From Christensenella sp. UBA1685 (GTDB lineage: Bacteria > Bacillota > Clostridia > Christensenellales > CAG-138): a stretch of 64,000 bases of DNA. Where the stretch lies: assembly GCA_002320595.1 (NCBI GenBank), contig DCKB01000010.1, positions 8,235 through 72,234 on the forward strand, read 5' to 3'. Numbering within the stretch: the first letter of the stretch is position 1; every line of letters starts with the position of its first letter. This document shows, one piece after another, positions 7,117 to 15,933 of the stretch. The position numbers were made by a program, and so were the translations under genes. The notes below the pieces were generated by a model, which made no database searches, was not told the DNA's origin, and saw only the letters and a list, made by a program, of their open reading frames with translations.

Positions 7117-8388
7117 TCAGGCTTTTCCGGTTTGCAGCATCCTCTCCAGCTTATCCGAAAGGCTTCCCATACGCCCCACAGCCGAAGCGCACATCTCATT
7201 TGCATCAAGCACCTTGGGGAGGATCGCCTGCACATCCTCCATGGTGATGCCCTCAATCCGCCGCATGATCTCCTCTTCGGAATACACTTTGCCGCGCAGA
7301 AGTTCCATTTTCCCGATGGCATTGTTGCGTGCCGAGGTGCTTTCCTGCCCGAGCATGTAGCTTCCCTTGAGCTGCTCCTTGCTGCGGGTGAATTCCTCCT
7401 CTGAAAGGCCCTTGCGCCGGAGCTTTTCAAGCTCTTCCAGAATCAGGGACGTTACCTGCTCTGCCGTGCTCTCGCCGGTGCCTGCATATAAGGCAAAATA
7501 GCCCGTCTGCGTATAAGAAGAGGGATAGGAATAAACCGAATACGCCAACCCGCGCGCCTCACGGATGCTTTGGAACAGACGGGAGCTCATGCTGCCGCCC
7601 AACGCGTTATTGAGCACAAACAACGCATATTGCCCATCCTCATCCAAGGCGAAGCCGGGAAACCCAAGGCAGAGATGCACCTGCTCAATATCCTTTTCCA
7701 CCGCGCGGAACCGATGCCCTCCCGTAAGCGCGCTCACCTTGCGCGCACTACGCTCGCCAAGTCCGCCGCCCGAAAAACGCCGGTTCAGCTCATCCATCAG
7801 CCTTTGCCGTTCAAAATGCCCGGCGCAGGAAATCACGATATTATTCGGCATATAATGCCGGCCCATATAATCCATGAGCGTTTCGCGCGTAAAAGCGCGC
7901 ACACTTTCCTGCGTGCCCAAAATGGGGTTTGCAAGCGGCGTGTTCTCATAAAGCAGCGAGCAGAGCGTTTCATGCGCTACATCCTCCGGAGAATCCTCCG
8001 TCATAAGGATTTCCTCGCAAACCACGCCTTTTTCACGTTCGATGTCGGCTTCGTCAAATTTCGAATTGCGCACCAGGTCGGAAAGCATGTCCGCTGCGCG
8101 GGGCAGATGCTCATCCAAAACCTTGGCGTAAAAGCAGGTGCATTCCTTCGCGGTAAACGCGTTCAGATTGCCGCCGATTGCATCCATCTCCGCAGCGATC
8201 TGGGCCGCAGTGCGCCGCTCGGTTCCCTTGAACAGCATATGTTCAATGAAATGGGATGCGCCCGCGTCCGCTCCGCTTTCGCAAACGGAGCCGGCGTCGA
8301 TCCACACGCCCATTGAAACGGAACGGTAATGCTCCATCGGCTCGCCGATTACGCGGATGCCGTTTTCCAACTTGTCACGAAAAACCAT
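7117..8388 (-). CDS. mlpA: M16 family zinc metalloprotease (MlpA/YmxG type)
   Basis: A 423-residue single-chain M16 (insulinase/mitochondrial processing peptidase-like) protease. The inverted zinc motif HxxEH is SHFIEHMLF (H46, E49, H50), and the third zinc ligand lies in the downstream GVVCEEILM segment (E125/E126). The C-terminal half repeats the fold without the motif, with the usual RGLAYSVYS segment. The order pnp, ylxY-like, mlpA is the same as in Bacillus, where mlpA was linked to protease regulation. The start follows only three bases after the ylxY-like stop, with AGGGT as the ribosome site. Exact substrates are not known. Confidence 0.92.
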   Translation of the reverse strand: MVFRDKLENGIRVIGEPMEHYRSVSMGVWIDAGSVCESGADAGASHFIEHMLFKGTERRTAAQIAAEMDAIGGNLNAFTAKECTCFYAKVLDEHLPRAADMLSDLVRNSKFDEADIEREKGVVCEEILMTEDSPEDVAHETLCSLLYENTPLANPILGTQESVRAFTRETLMDYMGRHYMPNNIVISCAGHFERQRLMDELNRRFSGGGLGERSARKVSALTGGHRFRAVEKDIEQVHLCLGFPGFALDEDGQYALFVLNNALGGSMSSRLFQSIREARGLAYSVYSYPSSYTQTGYFALYAGTGESTAEQVTSLILEELEKLRRKGLSEEEFTRSKEQLKGSYMLGQESTSARNNAIGKMELLRGKVYSEEEIMRRIEGITMEDVQAILPKVLDANEMCASAVGRMGSLSDKLERMLQTGKA

Positions 8389-8391
8389 TGT

Positions 8392-9087
8392 TTACCCTAA
8401 GCCGAGCACATCGCCTACGCGCACGGCTTCCAATCCTTTCCCTTTAAATCCGTTGAGCAGCCCGGGCAGAGCCTCCGCAGCGGCGGCCGTTGGCTGCATC
8501 AGTAGTATACTTCCTTCAATCGGGTCATTCAATCCGCGCTGTTTTATTTCTTCCGCACTGCCGGCCGCACAGCGCAAATCCAACGTAGACAGAACATGCG
8601 TAAGGCCAAGCTTCTTTGCTGCGCGTGCAGAAACGGTCACATTGCGCGCGCCGGAATAATAAAGCAAAGGGCGCACGCCGCAGGCAGCTTCAATTTTATC
8701 CAGCGAAACGGCAACGTCGCGCTGCACCTCGGACAGCTTTCCATCAAGGGAAGGGTCATTCCCCATGGTGGCAATCTCATGCCCGTCCGCAGCCATGCGA
8801 AGCAACAGCGCCGCATTGTTTTCCGCCCAAGCTCCGCTGACGGCAAACGTAGCTTTCGCCCCATGCGCAGCAAGCGCATCCAAAATGGAATCAAGCGATG
8901 CAGCCTCCCATGAAACGGCGAACTGCAGCGCAATGGCATCCTCCGCGCGGCCGCGGTAAGCAGGCGCATAATAAAGCTGAGCCACCGCAGCCGCAGCATC
9001 GGGCCGGCTGGTGGCAAAATAAAGCGCTGCGATCAAAAGAATCAGCAAAAGGTTCACAAGCGCTCCGCTTCGTTTCCGCATCTTCAT
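8392..9087 (-). CDS. YlxY-type polysaccharide deacetylase-like protein, catalytic residues lost
   Basis: A 231-residue exported or membrane-anchored protein: a basic N-terminus and one hydrophobic segment (LVNLLLILLIAALYFA), then a NodB-like fold. The position between pnp and mlpA matches Bacillus ylxY. The usual metal-binding and catalytic motifs are missing: where TFDDGP is expected the sequence reads LQFAVSW; GHEIxxHxxxHP reads GHEIATMGNDP; and LMHD reads LMQP. So it keeps the fold signals (ATFAVSG, GHEIA, GSILLM) but not the active site. It is probably a non-catalytic binder. The ATG at 9087 follows GGGGGAGGAAACC. Confidence 0.75.
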   Translation of the reverse strand: MKMRKRSGALVNLLLILLIAALYFATSRPDAAAAVAQLYYAPAYRGRAEDAIALQFAVSWEAASLDSILDALAAHGAKATFAVSGAWAENNAALLLRMAADGHEIATMGNDPSLDGKLSEVQRDVAVSLDKIEAACGVRPLLYYSGARNVTVSARAAKKLGLTHVLSTLDLRCAAGSAEEIKQRGLNDPIEGSILLMQPTAAAAEALPGLLNGFKGKGLEAVRVGDVLGLG

Positions 9088-9161
9088 GGTTTCCTCCCCC
9101 GCATGTCCGTACTCTCGGTTTATGGTATTCACCTTGCGGGAGAATTATGAAACGGAACGCT

Positions 9162-9191
9162 GTGCGGGAGGGGGAATTCCCCCTCCCGCAC
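9162..9191. other. Perfect 13-bp hairpin after pnp
   Basis: GTGCGGGAGGGGG (9162-9174) and CCCCCTCCCGCAC (9179-9191) enclose AATT. It follows the pnp stop on the minus strand but lacks a T run there, so it may stabilise or process the 3' end rather than act as a classical terminator. Confidence 0.6.
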
Positions 9192-9210
9192 CTGCTTTTC
9201 TTTGTTGTTT

Positions 9211-11316
9211 TTATTTGTCGTTCTTTTTGTCGTTCGGCAGCAGGCCCTTGCGGGTCAGGTCAATCTTGCCGTCCGGCTTGATGTCGATCACGCGCACAAG
9301 GATCTCGTCCCCAACGGAAACAACGTCCTCAACGCGTTCCACAAACTTATTGTCGAGGTTCTTGATGTGCACAAGGCCCTTCTTGCCGGGCTTAAGCTCA
9401 ACCTGCGCGCCGATTGGCAGGATGTTGACCACCTTGCCGAGGAATACTTCGCCGACCTCAATGTCCTTCACAATGCTGTCTATGATTTTCTTCGCCGCAG
9501 CGGAAGCTTCCGCATCGGGCGAGAGGATGAACACGCGGCCGTCGTCCTCGATATCGATCTTCACGCCGGTATCGGCAATGATTTTGTTGATGGTCTTTCC
9601 GCCGGAACCGATGACCTCGCGGATCTTATCCGGATGGATGGTGAACTGCAGTACGCGCGGCGCAAACGGACTGATCTCAGCGCGTGGCGCAGAGATGGTC
9701 TCCATCATCTTGTCGAGGATGAAGAGACGGCCGCGGCGTGCCTGCTCCAGAGCACGGGTGAGAATCTGCTCATCAATGCCCTTGATCTTAATATCCATTT
9801 GGATGGCAGTGATTCCCTCACGGGTACCTGCCACTTTGAAGTCCATATCGCCCAGGAAATCTTCAAGGCCCTGAATGTCGGTCAAAACCGCGATGTTGCC
9901 GTTGTCCACATCCTTAATGAGGCCCATCGCAACGCCCGCAACAGGCTTTTTGATCGGCACGCCGGCATCCATAAGCGCCATGGTGCTCGCGCAGATGGAG
10001 GCTTGGGAAGTGGAGCCGTTCGAGCTGATGACTTCGGACACGAGGCGGATTGCATACGGGAATTCCTCCTCGGAGGGCAGCATGGGGACAAGCGCGCGCT
10101 CCGCCAGTGCGCCGTGGCCGATCTCGCGGCGGCCGGGGCTGCGCACCGGGCGCGTTTCGCCTACGCTGTACGGCGGCATGTTGTACTGATGCATATAGCG
10201 CTTGAAGGTATCCTCGCTGATTCCATCCAACGTCTGCCCTTCATCGAGTGCGCCAAGGGTGGCAATGGTCATAACCTGCGTCTGCCCCCGGGTAAAAACA
10301 GCGCTGCCGTGCGTGCGCGGAAGGATGCCGACCTCGCTCCAAATGGGGCGGATTTCCTCCTGCTTGCGGCCATCCGGACGGATGCCGCGGTTAATGATCT
10401 TATCGCGGACGATTTCCTTGGTGATGTTATACAGGATCGCATCCACATCCTTTGCAGAATCCGGGAAGTTCTCCGCAAAATGCTCCGTCACCTCGGCCTT
10501 GACCTCTGCAGAACGGGCCTCGCGCTCCTTGCGGTCGAACGTGTCAAGCGACCATTCAACCTTGTCCATTGCGTATTCGCGCACGAGTGCAACGAACTCG
10601 GGATCGGGCTGATAGATGTTCACTTCCATCTTCGGCTTGCCGATTTCAGCGGCAATGCTTTCGATGAAGGAGACGATTTGCTTGATGGTTTCATGGGCAA
10701 GCAGGATCGCCTTGAGCATTTCCGCCTCGGTCAGCTCGTTTGCGCCGGCCTCAACCATCATGACCGCATCGCGCGTTCCGGCAACGGTCAGGCTCAGGCG
10801 GCTCTTTTCGCGCTCGGCGCTGTTTGGATTGATGATGTATTCACCGTCCACATAGCCCACGCTCACGGCGCCAGTGGGGCCCATGAAGGGTGCGTCGCTG
10901 ATGGAAAGGGCGATGGAAGAGCCGATCATGGCAAGTATTTCGGGCTGCACATCCGGTTCCACGGAAAGGACTGTGGCAATCACCTGAATGTCGTTGTAAA
11001 AGCCCTTGGGGAACAGCGGGCGCAGCGGCCTGTCAATGAGGCGGCTTGCGAGGATCGCACGCTCGGAAGGGCGGCCTTCGCGCTTGATGAATCCACCGGG
11101 GATCTTGCCCACGGAATACATCTTTTCTTCAAATTCCACGCTCAGCGGAAGGAAATCCACACCGTCACGCGGCGCTTTTGCCACCGTTGCGCACACGAGC
11201 ACCGCAGTATCCCCGCAGCGCACCAGCGCGGATCCGCCGGCTTGTTCAGCATATTTACCTGTTTCGACGGTCAGCGTTCTTCCCGCCAGTTGCATTGAAA
11301 ATGTTTTTCCCTGCAT
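9211..11316 (-). CDS. pnp: Polyribonucleotide nucleotidyltransferase (PNPase)
   Basis: A 701-residue PNPase, the phosphorolytic 3'-5' exoribonuclease of mRNA decay. The order of domains is standard: first RNase PH-like domain (about 1-230), an alpha-helical linker, the second RNase PH domain (about 310-545, with the [20 protein letters not shown] region and [20 protein letters not shown]), a KH domain (about 555-615, [13 protein letters not shown]) and an S1 domain (about 620-690). Length is typical. AAAGGAGCATGAAGAC precedes the ATG. A TATAAT element lies at 11362-11367 on the minus strand, but its -35 is poor. The rpsO gene that often precedes pnp is not found here. Confidence 0.97.
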   Translation of the reverse strand: MQGKTFSMQLAGRTLTVETGKYAEQAGGSALVRCGDTAVLVCATVAKAPRDGVDFLPLSVEFEEKMYSVGKIPGGFIKREGRPSERAILASRLIDRPLRPLFPKGFYNDIQVIATVLSVEPDVQPEILAMIGSSIALSISDAPFMGPTGAVSVGYVDGEYIINPNSAEREKSRLSLTVAGTRDAVMMVEAGANELTEAEMLKAILLAHETIKQIVSFIESIAAEIGKPKMEVNIYQPDPEFVALVREYAMDKVEWSLDTFDRKEREARSAEVKAEVTEHFAENFPDSAKDVDAILYNITKEIVRDKIINRGIRPDGRKQEEIRPIWSEVGILPRTHGSAVFTRGQTQVMTIATLGALDEGQTLDGISEDTFKRYMHQYNMPPYSVGETRPVRSPGRREIGHGALAERALVPMLPSEEEFPYAIRLVSEVISSNGSTSQASICASTMALMDAGVPIKKPVAGVAMGLIKDVDNGNIAVLTDIQGLEDFLGDMDFKVAGTREGITAIQMDIKIKGIDEQILTRALEQARRGRLFILDKMMETISAPRAEISPFAPRVLQFTIHPDKIREVIGSGGKTINKIIADTGVKIDIEDDGRVFILSPDAEASAAAKKIIDSIVKDIEVGEVFLGKVVNILPIGAQVELKPGKKGLVHIKNLDNKFVERVEDVVSVGDEILVRVIDIKPDGKIDLTRKGLLPNDKKNDK

Positions 11317-11542
11317 GTCTTCATGCTCCTTTGTTCTTTCATATTAATTTCAAACTATTTTATTATAGCGCATTTCCCTAGAAAAATCATCACTTTTATT
11401 CCAATTTGCATATATTTTTTGCCTTTCATCTCCGCTATTCTGCTTTAACAAATATTATCATCCGTTAACAGCATTCTCGGATCGTTCGCGAGATGGCCCC
11501 ACCTTTCCTTTTGTTTTATTCGCAGGCGTCACGCCCGTTCCA

Positions 11543-11571
11543 TTGACAAACAATCGCACCTAATATATCAT
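11543..11571 (+). promoter_or_regulatory. Promoter of the small membrane protein at 11648
   Basis: TTGACA (11543-11548) and TATCAT (11566-11571) are 17 bases apart. The rest of the 330-base gap from 11317 holds the presumed pnp promoter region and is otherwise AT-rich with nothing recognised. Confidence 0.65.
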
Positions 11572-11647
11572 GATTTATGACGTTTGTTTGCCCTTGTCAA
11601 CTGAAGGTTCAGTTTCATGAACAGCGCCCAATCGGAGGAAAATCGAT

Positions 11648-12010
11648 ATGCAAGAAATGGAAAAGCCTTCCCCTATTCGCAAGTTTATGGAAAAAACCGC
11701 AAAGCGCAAAACGTTTTATATTTCCGATGTTTTTGCCGTATTCTGGCTTTTGCTTTTTTTACTCGTCCGCCCTACTTGGCCTGAGGTTGTCGCCTTTTTT
11801 CACCTGATTGCGTTTTTTCTGCTGCTTCCTCCTGTTTGGGGAAATTGGCGAAATGCCTTCCTTTTGCCGCCCGACCCGTATACCCGGAATAAAGTCCAAA
11901 ATGGAGCGCGTGCGACCATTTATCTCCATATATTGCTTGCCACATATTGTGCATTTGTTGCCGTGAGAACATATTCGCGCGGTTGGATAAGTTTCCCCGC
12001 CTGGTGGTAA
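11648..12010 (+). CDS. Small membrane protein of unknown function (120 aa)
   Basis: A 120-residue protein with a charged N-terminus and about three hydrophobic segments (near residues 25-42, 46-62 and 90-106), separated by a polar loop around LPPDPYTRNKVQ. CGGAGGAAAATCGAT precedes the ATG, a good promoter lies at 11543-11571, and a terminator follows at once, so it is a complete single-gene unit. I do not recognise a family. It lies between two leftward operons and is transcribed on its own. No functional inference is made. Confidence 0.7.
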   Translation: MQEMEKPSPIRKFMEKTAKRKTFYISDVFAVFWLLLFLLVRPTWPEVVAFFHLIAFFLLLPPVWGNWRNAFLLPPDPYTRNKVQNGARATIYLHILLATYCAFVAVRTYSRGWISFPAWW

Positions 12011-12015
12011 CATGC

Positions 12016-12062
12016 AAAAAGGCCGGGTGGCACAATGGCAGCACCCCCGACCTTTTGCTTTT
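12016..12062. terminator. Bidirectional terminator between the small membrane gene and iscU
   Basis: AAAAGGCCGGG and CCCCCGACCTTTT form an imperfect stem around a GC-rich loop, with TTTTGCTTTT on the plus side and a T run on the minus side. It serves two convergent genes. Confidence 0.65.
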
Positions 12063-12078
12063 CCGAATTTAAGTCTCT

Positions 12079-12483
12079 TTATTCCGCAGTTTTTTCCGTC
12101 TCCGGAGCTTCCCCGTTTTTGCGCTTATAATAGTCCTCAATCGCGCTCTTGACGGCTTCTTCCGCAAGCACGGAGCAATGGATTTTCTGCGGGGGAAGTC
12201 CTTCAAGCGCTTCAACCACGGCGGCGTTCGACAGCTTAAGCGCCTCGTCGATGGACTTGCCTTTAATCATCTCCGTTGCCATGGAGGATGTGGCAATCGC
12301 CGCACCGCACCCGAATGTTTTAAAGCCGCAGTCCTCAATGATGCCGTCATCGTTTACCTTGATGAACATCTGCATAATATCGCCGCACTTTGCGTTGCCC
12401 ACCATGCCCACGCCGTTAGCATCCTGCACCTCGCCCATGTTGCGCGGGTGGCTGAAATGATCCAGAACCTTTTCGGTATACAT
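12079..12483 (-). CDS. iscU: Iron-sulfur cluster scaffold IscU/NifU N-terminal type
   Basis: A 134-residue scaffold on which Fe-S clusters are built from sulfur delivered by the cysteine desulfurase. The three cluster cysteines are C33 (NAKCGD), C59 (FGCGAAIATSS) and C103 (IHCSVLAEE), with D35 next to the first, as in group I scaffolds. The last 15 residues are an acidic/charged tail. AAGGAGTAAAGCG precedes the ATG. It is the last gene of iscR-iscS-iscU, the common minimal Isc operon of Clostridia; iscA, hscA/B and fdx are absent here. Confidence 0.95.
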   Translation of the reverse strand: MYTEKVLDHFSHPRNMGEVQDANGVGMVGNAKCGDIMQMFIKVNDDGIIEDCGFKTFGCGAAIATSSMATEMIKGKSIDEALKLSNAAVVEALEGLPPQKIHCSVLAEEAVKSAIEDYYKRKNGEAPETEKTAE

Positions 12484-12517
12484 CGCTTTACTCCTTACTC
12501 TCCGTGTTTAAATTTGG

Positions 12518-13678
12518 TTATGCATGGTAAAGGGGAGACATCGCACGCAGGCGCTCTGCCACCTTGGGCAGCACGTCCAGAACGTAATCAATATCCTCCT
12601 CCGTCGTTTCATCGCTCAGGGTGAGCCGCACGGAGCCGTGCGCAACCTCGTGCGAGAGACCAAGCGCAAGCAAAACATGCGACGGGTCAAGCGAGCCGGA
12701 TGTACAGGCCGATCCGCTCGAGGCTGCGATGCCGTTCATATCCAGCATCAACAGGATAGACTCGCCTTCGATGTATTTGATGCTGTAATTCACATTGTTC
12801 GGCAGGCGCATCGTCGGATGCCCGTTGAGCTTCACCTCCGGAATGCGTTGTGCAATGCCTGCGATGAGCTTATCCCGAAGTCTGGTCATGCGCGCTGCGC
12901 TTTCTTCAAGGGTTTGTGTGGCAAGCGCAATCGCAGCGCCAAGGCCCACAATGCCCGCAACGTTTTCCGTGCCCGCCCGGCGGTTGCGCTCCTGCGCGCC
13001 ACCCATCACATAGGAAGGCAGGCGAATTCCCTTCTTCATGTAAAGCGCGCCCACGCCCTTTGGCCCATGGAACTTGTGCGCGGAAAGGGACAGCATGTCG
13101 ATGTTCATGGCCTTTACATCAATCGGCACATGGCCGACAGCCTGCACCGCGTCCGTATGGAACAGCACGCCGCGTTCCCGGCAGACTTTTCCGATCTCCG
13201 CAATGGGCATGATGGTGCCAACCTCATTGTTTGCAAACATGATGGAAACAAGGATGGTCTTGTCCGTTATGGCGTTTGCAACCTGCTCCCCCGTGACCAT
13301 GCCGTTTTCGTCCACAGGGAGGTAGGTCACCTCAACCCCACGCTTTTCAAGCGCCTCGCAGGTATGCAGGATCGCGTGATGTTCCACATTGGTCGTGATG
13401 ATGTGGTTGCCTTTTTTCGCATAGCGCTCCGCAACACCGAAGAGCACCGTATTGTCGCTTTCTGTGCCGCAGCCGGTGAAAATAATCTCCTCCGGCAACG
13501 CGTTGAGGGCCTTTGCCACCTGATCGCGCGCATGGTCAACGCCCTTTCGCGCTTCTTGGCCGAAGGAATGCGGGCTGGATGGGTTGCCGTAAATGGTCGT
13601 AAGATACGGCATCATCTGCTCGAGCACCTTGGGGGAAAGCGCGGTGGTTGCCGCATTGTCAAGATAAACCTTTCTCAT
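12518..13678 (-). CDS. iscS: Cysteine desulfurase (IscS/NifS)
   Basis: A 386-residue PLP enzyme that takes sulfur from L-cysteine, releases alanine and passes persulfide to IscU. The N-terminal MRKVYLDNAATT, the PLP lysine in LSAHKFHGPKG, and the mobile cysteine loop SSGSACTSGSLDPSHVL are all present. The loop form places it in the NifS/IscS class rather than SufS. AAAGGATGG lies about 13 bases before the ATG, a little long. It follows iscR by about 50 bases and precedes iscU by 34, so the three form one operon under the iscR promoter. Confidence 0.96.
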   Translation of the reverse strand: MRKVYLDNAATTALSPKVLEQMMPYLTTIYGNPSSPHSFGQEARKGVDHARDQVAKALNALPEEIIFTGCGTESDNTVLFGVAERYAKKGNHIITTNVEHHAILHTCEALEKRGVEVTYLPVDENGMVTGEQVANAITDKTILVSIMFANNEVGTIMPIAEIGKVCRERGVLFHTDAVQAVGHVPIDVKAMNIDMLSLSAHKFHGPKGVGALYMKKGIRLPSYVMGGAQERNRRAGTENVAGIVGLGAAIALATQTLEESAARMTRLRDKLIAGIAQRIPEVKLNGHPTMRLPNNVNYSIKYIEGESILLMLDMNGIAASSGSACTSGSLDPSHVLLALGLSHEVAHGSVRLTLSDETTEEDIDYVLDVLPKVAERLRAMSPLYHA

Positions 13679-13730
13679 TCTCTATTAAAACCATCCTTTC
13701 GTTTTCGCCGTTGTGCCGCACCGCGCGGCC

Positions 13731-14168
13731 TTATTTATCGAGCGTCCGCTCCGTTTGCGTTCTGTAATCATCCGCCATGTCCTTGAGGCTTGTTGCGGAA
13801 AGCACTTCATTGATGCTGGCCTGCAGCTTCAGCCAAAGCGGCCTTGCCGAGCAGGAGCATGCATTGTCGCAGCTGACATGCTCGGAACTCACGCAGTCGA
13901 TCACCGTGGTGGAGCCTTCCAACACGCGCAGGATCTCCCCGACGTTGATCTCCTCCGGCGGGCGCGAAAGCGCATAGCCGCCCTGTGCGCCGCGGCTGGA
14001 GGTGACAAGCCCCGCCTTGCGCAGGCTGCCGATCAGCTGTTCCAGGTACGCATCGCTTATGCCCTGCTGCGCTGCAAGCGAAGCAGTGCTCACCGGGCCA
14101 TTCCCATAGGCAAGCGCAAGATCAACCATGGCTTTTAAGCCATAACGCCCGCGCGTGGAAAGCTTCAC
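13731..14168 (-). CDS. iscR: Rrf2 family regulator, IscR-like
   Basis: A 145-residue Rrf2-type winged-helix regulator. The protein begins MKLSTRGRYGLKAM, the usual IscR start; a GTG at 14168 is preferred over the GTG three codons upstream because GAGGTGAG lies at proper spacing and the family starts at MKLST. Cysteines at 92, 100, 104 and 106 (CVSSEHVSCDNACSC) can hold an Fe-S cluster, which lets such proteins sense cluster status. It heads iscR-iscS-iscU and likely autoregulates the operon. Family known; the binding site in its promoter is inferred. Confidence 0.93.
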   Translation of the reverse strand: MKLSTRGRYGLKAMVDLALAYGNGPVSTASLAAQQGISDAYLEQLIGSLRKAGLVTSSRGAQGGYALSRPPEEINVGEILRVLEGSTTVIDCVSSEHVSCDNACSCSARPLWLKLQASINEVLSATSLKDMADDYRTQTERTLDK

Positions 14169-14212
14169 GTCCCTCACCTCAATCCCAAGTAGTTTGGTTG
14201 GATTTCGGGTAT

Positions 14213-14241
14213 ACTATACCATTGCCCAGAGGCTTTGTCAA
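14213..14241 (-). promoter_or_regulatory. Promoter of the iscR-iscS-iscU operon
   Basis: On the minus strand TTGACA (14236-14241) and TATAGT (14213-14218) have 17 bases between them. The sequence just downstream is the likely place for IscR repression, but no symmetrical operator could be fixed. Confidence 0.75.
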
Positions 14242-14305
14242 TAATTCCGAGCAAATCAGTTTGGATTTGCGTTTTGCTTTTCCTGCATGTGCAGCAAAAT
14301 TTTGT

Positions 14306-14334
14306 TTGACAGAGATATTGTTTTGTGTTATTTT
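14306..14334 (+). promoter_or_regulatory. Promoter of the secreted protein gene at 14385
   Basis: TTGACA (14306-14311) and TATTTT (14329-14334) are 17 bases apart, inside an AT-rich stretch directly upstream of the gene. Confidence 0.55.
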
Positions 14335-14384
14335 ATAAATAAGTTAAAATAGATAGATCAGATTTAATAAAAGGAGGTAGGTTT

Positions 14385-14957
14385 ATGAAACTGCGGAAAT
14401 TCTTGGCTCTTTTCATGTCCGTCCTCTTTATGGTTTCTCTCACCATGAGCGTTGCAACAGCAACAGACGTTCCCAATTCACCTCCAGACCTCACGCCGCA
14501 GCCCATTTTAGGCGCTGACGCACCGCATGCCCTTCAACGCATACCACTGGGCATAACCCGCTCCACAAGCCGCCCAACGACCTTTTGGAACATTGCCGTG
14601 AAAGGTGTGTACGGCGGTACGTTCACTGGCGTTACTTCTACAATTTACACAAACTATTTCTTTGATACCGGCGGGAAATCCAAATATACCATCCGTGTGG
14701 ATGTAGCCAATGACTGGCCGGATGGAACAACTTTTCGAGTAAAGAATTACTGTTATACATGCGGCAGCACGCTTTTCCCCAAGCTGCTTGGCGAAACTGG
14801 CGATATTTCCACAGATGGATCCGGCACCGGCTATCTATATTATAACATGCCGGTTTCCGGGCATGAGGACCATTTCGTTTATCCGGGCGTGCAATGCACA
14901 GGACCATACTCCATTTCTGGCACAATCGATGTGAATTACGCTGATACGCCATGGTAA
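14385..14957 (+). CDS. Secreted protein of unknown function next to a TraX-family gene
   Basis: A 190-residue protein with a clear Sec signal peptide: MKLRKF, a hydrophobic core to about residue 23 and a probable cleavage after ATA (near residue 26). The mature part is rich in Thr, Gly, Tyr and Pro, has one CxxC (NYCYTCGST) and ends near DTPW, which suggests a beta-rich extracellular domain. AAAGGAGGTAGGTTT precedes the ATG and it has its own promoter. No family is recognised. A hairpin at 14966-14995 separates it from the TraX-family gene, and the pair reads as one unit. A role as a substrate of the TraX-like protein is only a hypothesis. Confidence 0.7.
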   Translation: MKLRKFLALFMSVLFMVSLTMSVATATDVPNSPPDLTPQPILGADAPHALQRIPLGITRSTSRPTTFWNIAVKGVYGGTFTGVTSTIYTNYFFDTGGKSKYTIRVDVANDWPDGTTFRVKNYCYTCGSTLFPKLLGETGDISTDGSGTGYLYYNMPVSGHEDHFVYPGVQCTGPYSISGTIDVNYADTPW

Positions 14958-14965
14958 ACCTCAAA

Positions 14966-14995
14966 GCGGCCGGCATGCAAAAAACTGCCGGCCGC
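14966..14995 (+). other. Strong 10-bp hairpin between the secreted-protein and TraX-like genes
   Basis: GCGGCCGGCA (14966-14975) pairs with TGCCGGCCGC (14986-14995). No T run follows, so it may lower downstream expression or protect the upstream mRNA rather than stop transcription. Confidence 0.6.
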
Positions 14996-15028
14996 TCACA
15001 CTTACTTACTCTATTTGGAGGTAAGCTT

Positions 15029-15871
15029 ATGCCGCAATATCGAATCCGGGATAAAATCCAGCTCACACAAACACAACTCAAATTGATTGCCGCTCTCTTT
15101 ATGACGTCCGGCAGCATTGCCTTATATGGCTTTGAAGCAGGCGCAGTTGCGCAAAACTACAGCGTTTTCAGTGCTTTGGGATGGGTCTCCGCCCCAATTT
15201 TCCTTTATTGCCTGCTCGAATCCCTGCGCTATACCAGTTCGCGGCCAAAGCTGCTTCTGCGGCTGTACGCGGCAAACATTCTGTTTAGCCTTCTCAGGAT
15301 TTTATTGAACCTGCTTGCGCAGCCGCTGTTCGGTTTTACCAGCGTTCCCAATGCCTTTGCCGCGCTTTTCTTTATTGCAGCCTCAATTACATTGATTGAT
15401 ATGCTGTGCAAAGCGATTCAGCGCAAGAACCGGAAAGCGTTCCTTCAGGCAGGCGCCGCAATTTTTGCCGTTGCTCTCTGGTGTGTTGTGGAGCCGCATA
15501 TCGCAAGCCGCATCTTTTCCGCAACAGGCAATCCGGAAGCCGGTACAAATGCCGTCAACATGCTCCGCGCGCTGCTTCCAAGCCTGATATGGCTCGATTA
15601 CACCGTGCCGCTCATCGGGTTTGGGATTTTATGGTACTTCATACGCAGTCGGAAATGGCAGATTGTGGCTTTTGCATGTTTTTGCTTTGTCCTGATCATT
15701 TGCTGTATCGCAGGCGTTCCGGAACTTCGTCACATGCGTTTTATGGTTTTCGCGCTCCCCCTGTTGCTCCTGTATAATGGGAAGCGCGGGCGCGGGTTCA
15801 AATATTTCTTTTACTTGTATTATCCCGCGCACATTTTGCTGATTCAGCTCGCTGCCGGGCTGATTTCCTGA
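15029..15871 (+). CDS. TraX-family integral membrane protein
   Basis: A 280-residue polytopic membrane protein with about eight hydrophobic segments. The N-terminal TQTQLKLIAALFM and the C-terminal GKRGRGFKYFFYLYYPAHIL match the start and end of the TraX family, whose F-plasmid member is needed for N-terminal acetylation of pilin; related acyltransferases modify surface molecules. The ATG at 15029 is set by GGAGGTAAGCTT; an upstream in-frame ATG lies inside the hairpin region and is not used. It follows the secreted protein and is closed by a terminator at 15889. An acyltransferase activity is inferred from the family only. Confidence 0.75.
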   Translation: MPQYRIRDKIQLTQTQLKLIAALFMTSGSIALYGFEAGAVAQNYSVFSALGWVSAPIFLYCLLESLRYTSSRPKLLLRLYAANILFSLLRILLNLLAQPLFGFTSVPNAFAALFFIAASITLIDMLCKAIQRKNRKAFLQAGAAIFAVALWCVVEPHIASRIFSATGNPEAGTNAVNMLRALLPSLIWLDYTVPLIGFGILWYFIRSRKWQIVAFACFCFVLIICCIAGVPELRHMRFMVFALPLLLLYNGKRGRGFKYFFYLYYPAHILLIQLAAGLIS

Positions 15872-15888
15872 TGTTCTGCCGCGCGAAA

Positions 15889-15915
15889 GAGGCTGCCTGA
15901 GCAGCCTCCTTTTTT
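15889..15915. terminator. Terminator between the TraX-like gene and glyA
   Basis: GAGGCTGC ctga GCAGCCTC followed by CTTTTTTAT on the plus strand; on the minus strand it is followed by TTTCG, so it may also serve glyA. Confidence 0.85.
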
Positions 15916-15933
15916 ATGCGTTGCCTCAAAACG

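Noticed and set aside
9202..11298. A 698-codon open frame antisense to pnp
   Set aside because: It mirrors the conserved pnp coding strand, has a composition rich in His, Arg and Ala typical of antisense frames in GC-rich genes, and shows no ribosome site or family signal.
12524..13786. A 420-codon open frame antisense to iscS
   Set aside because: iscS is certain by motif and operon; the opposite frame has no recognisable domain or start site.
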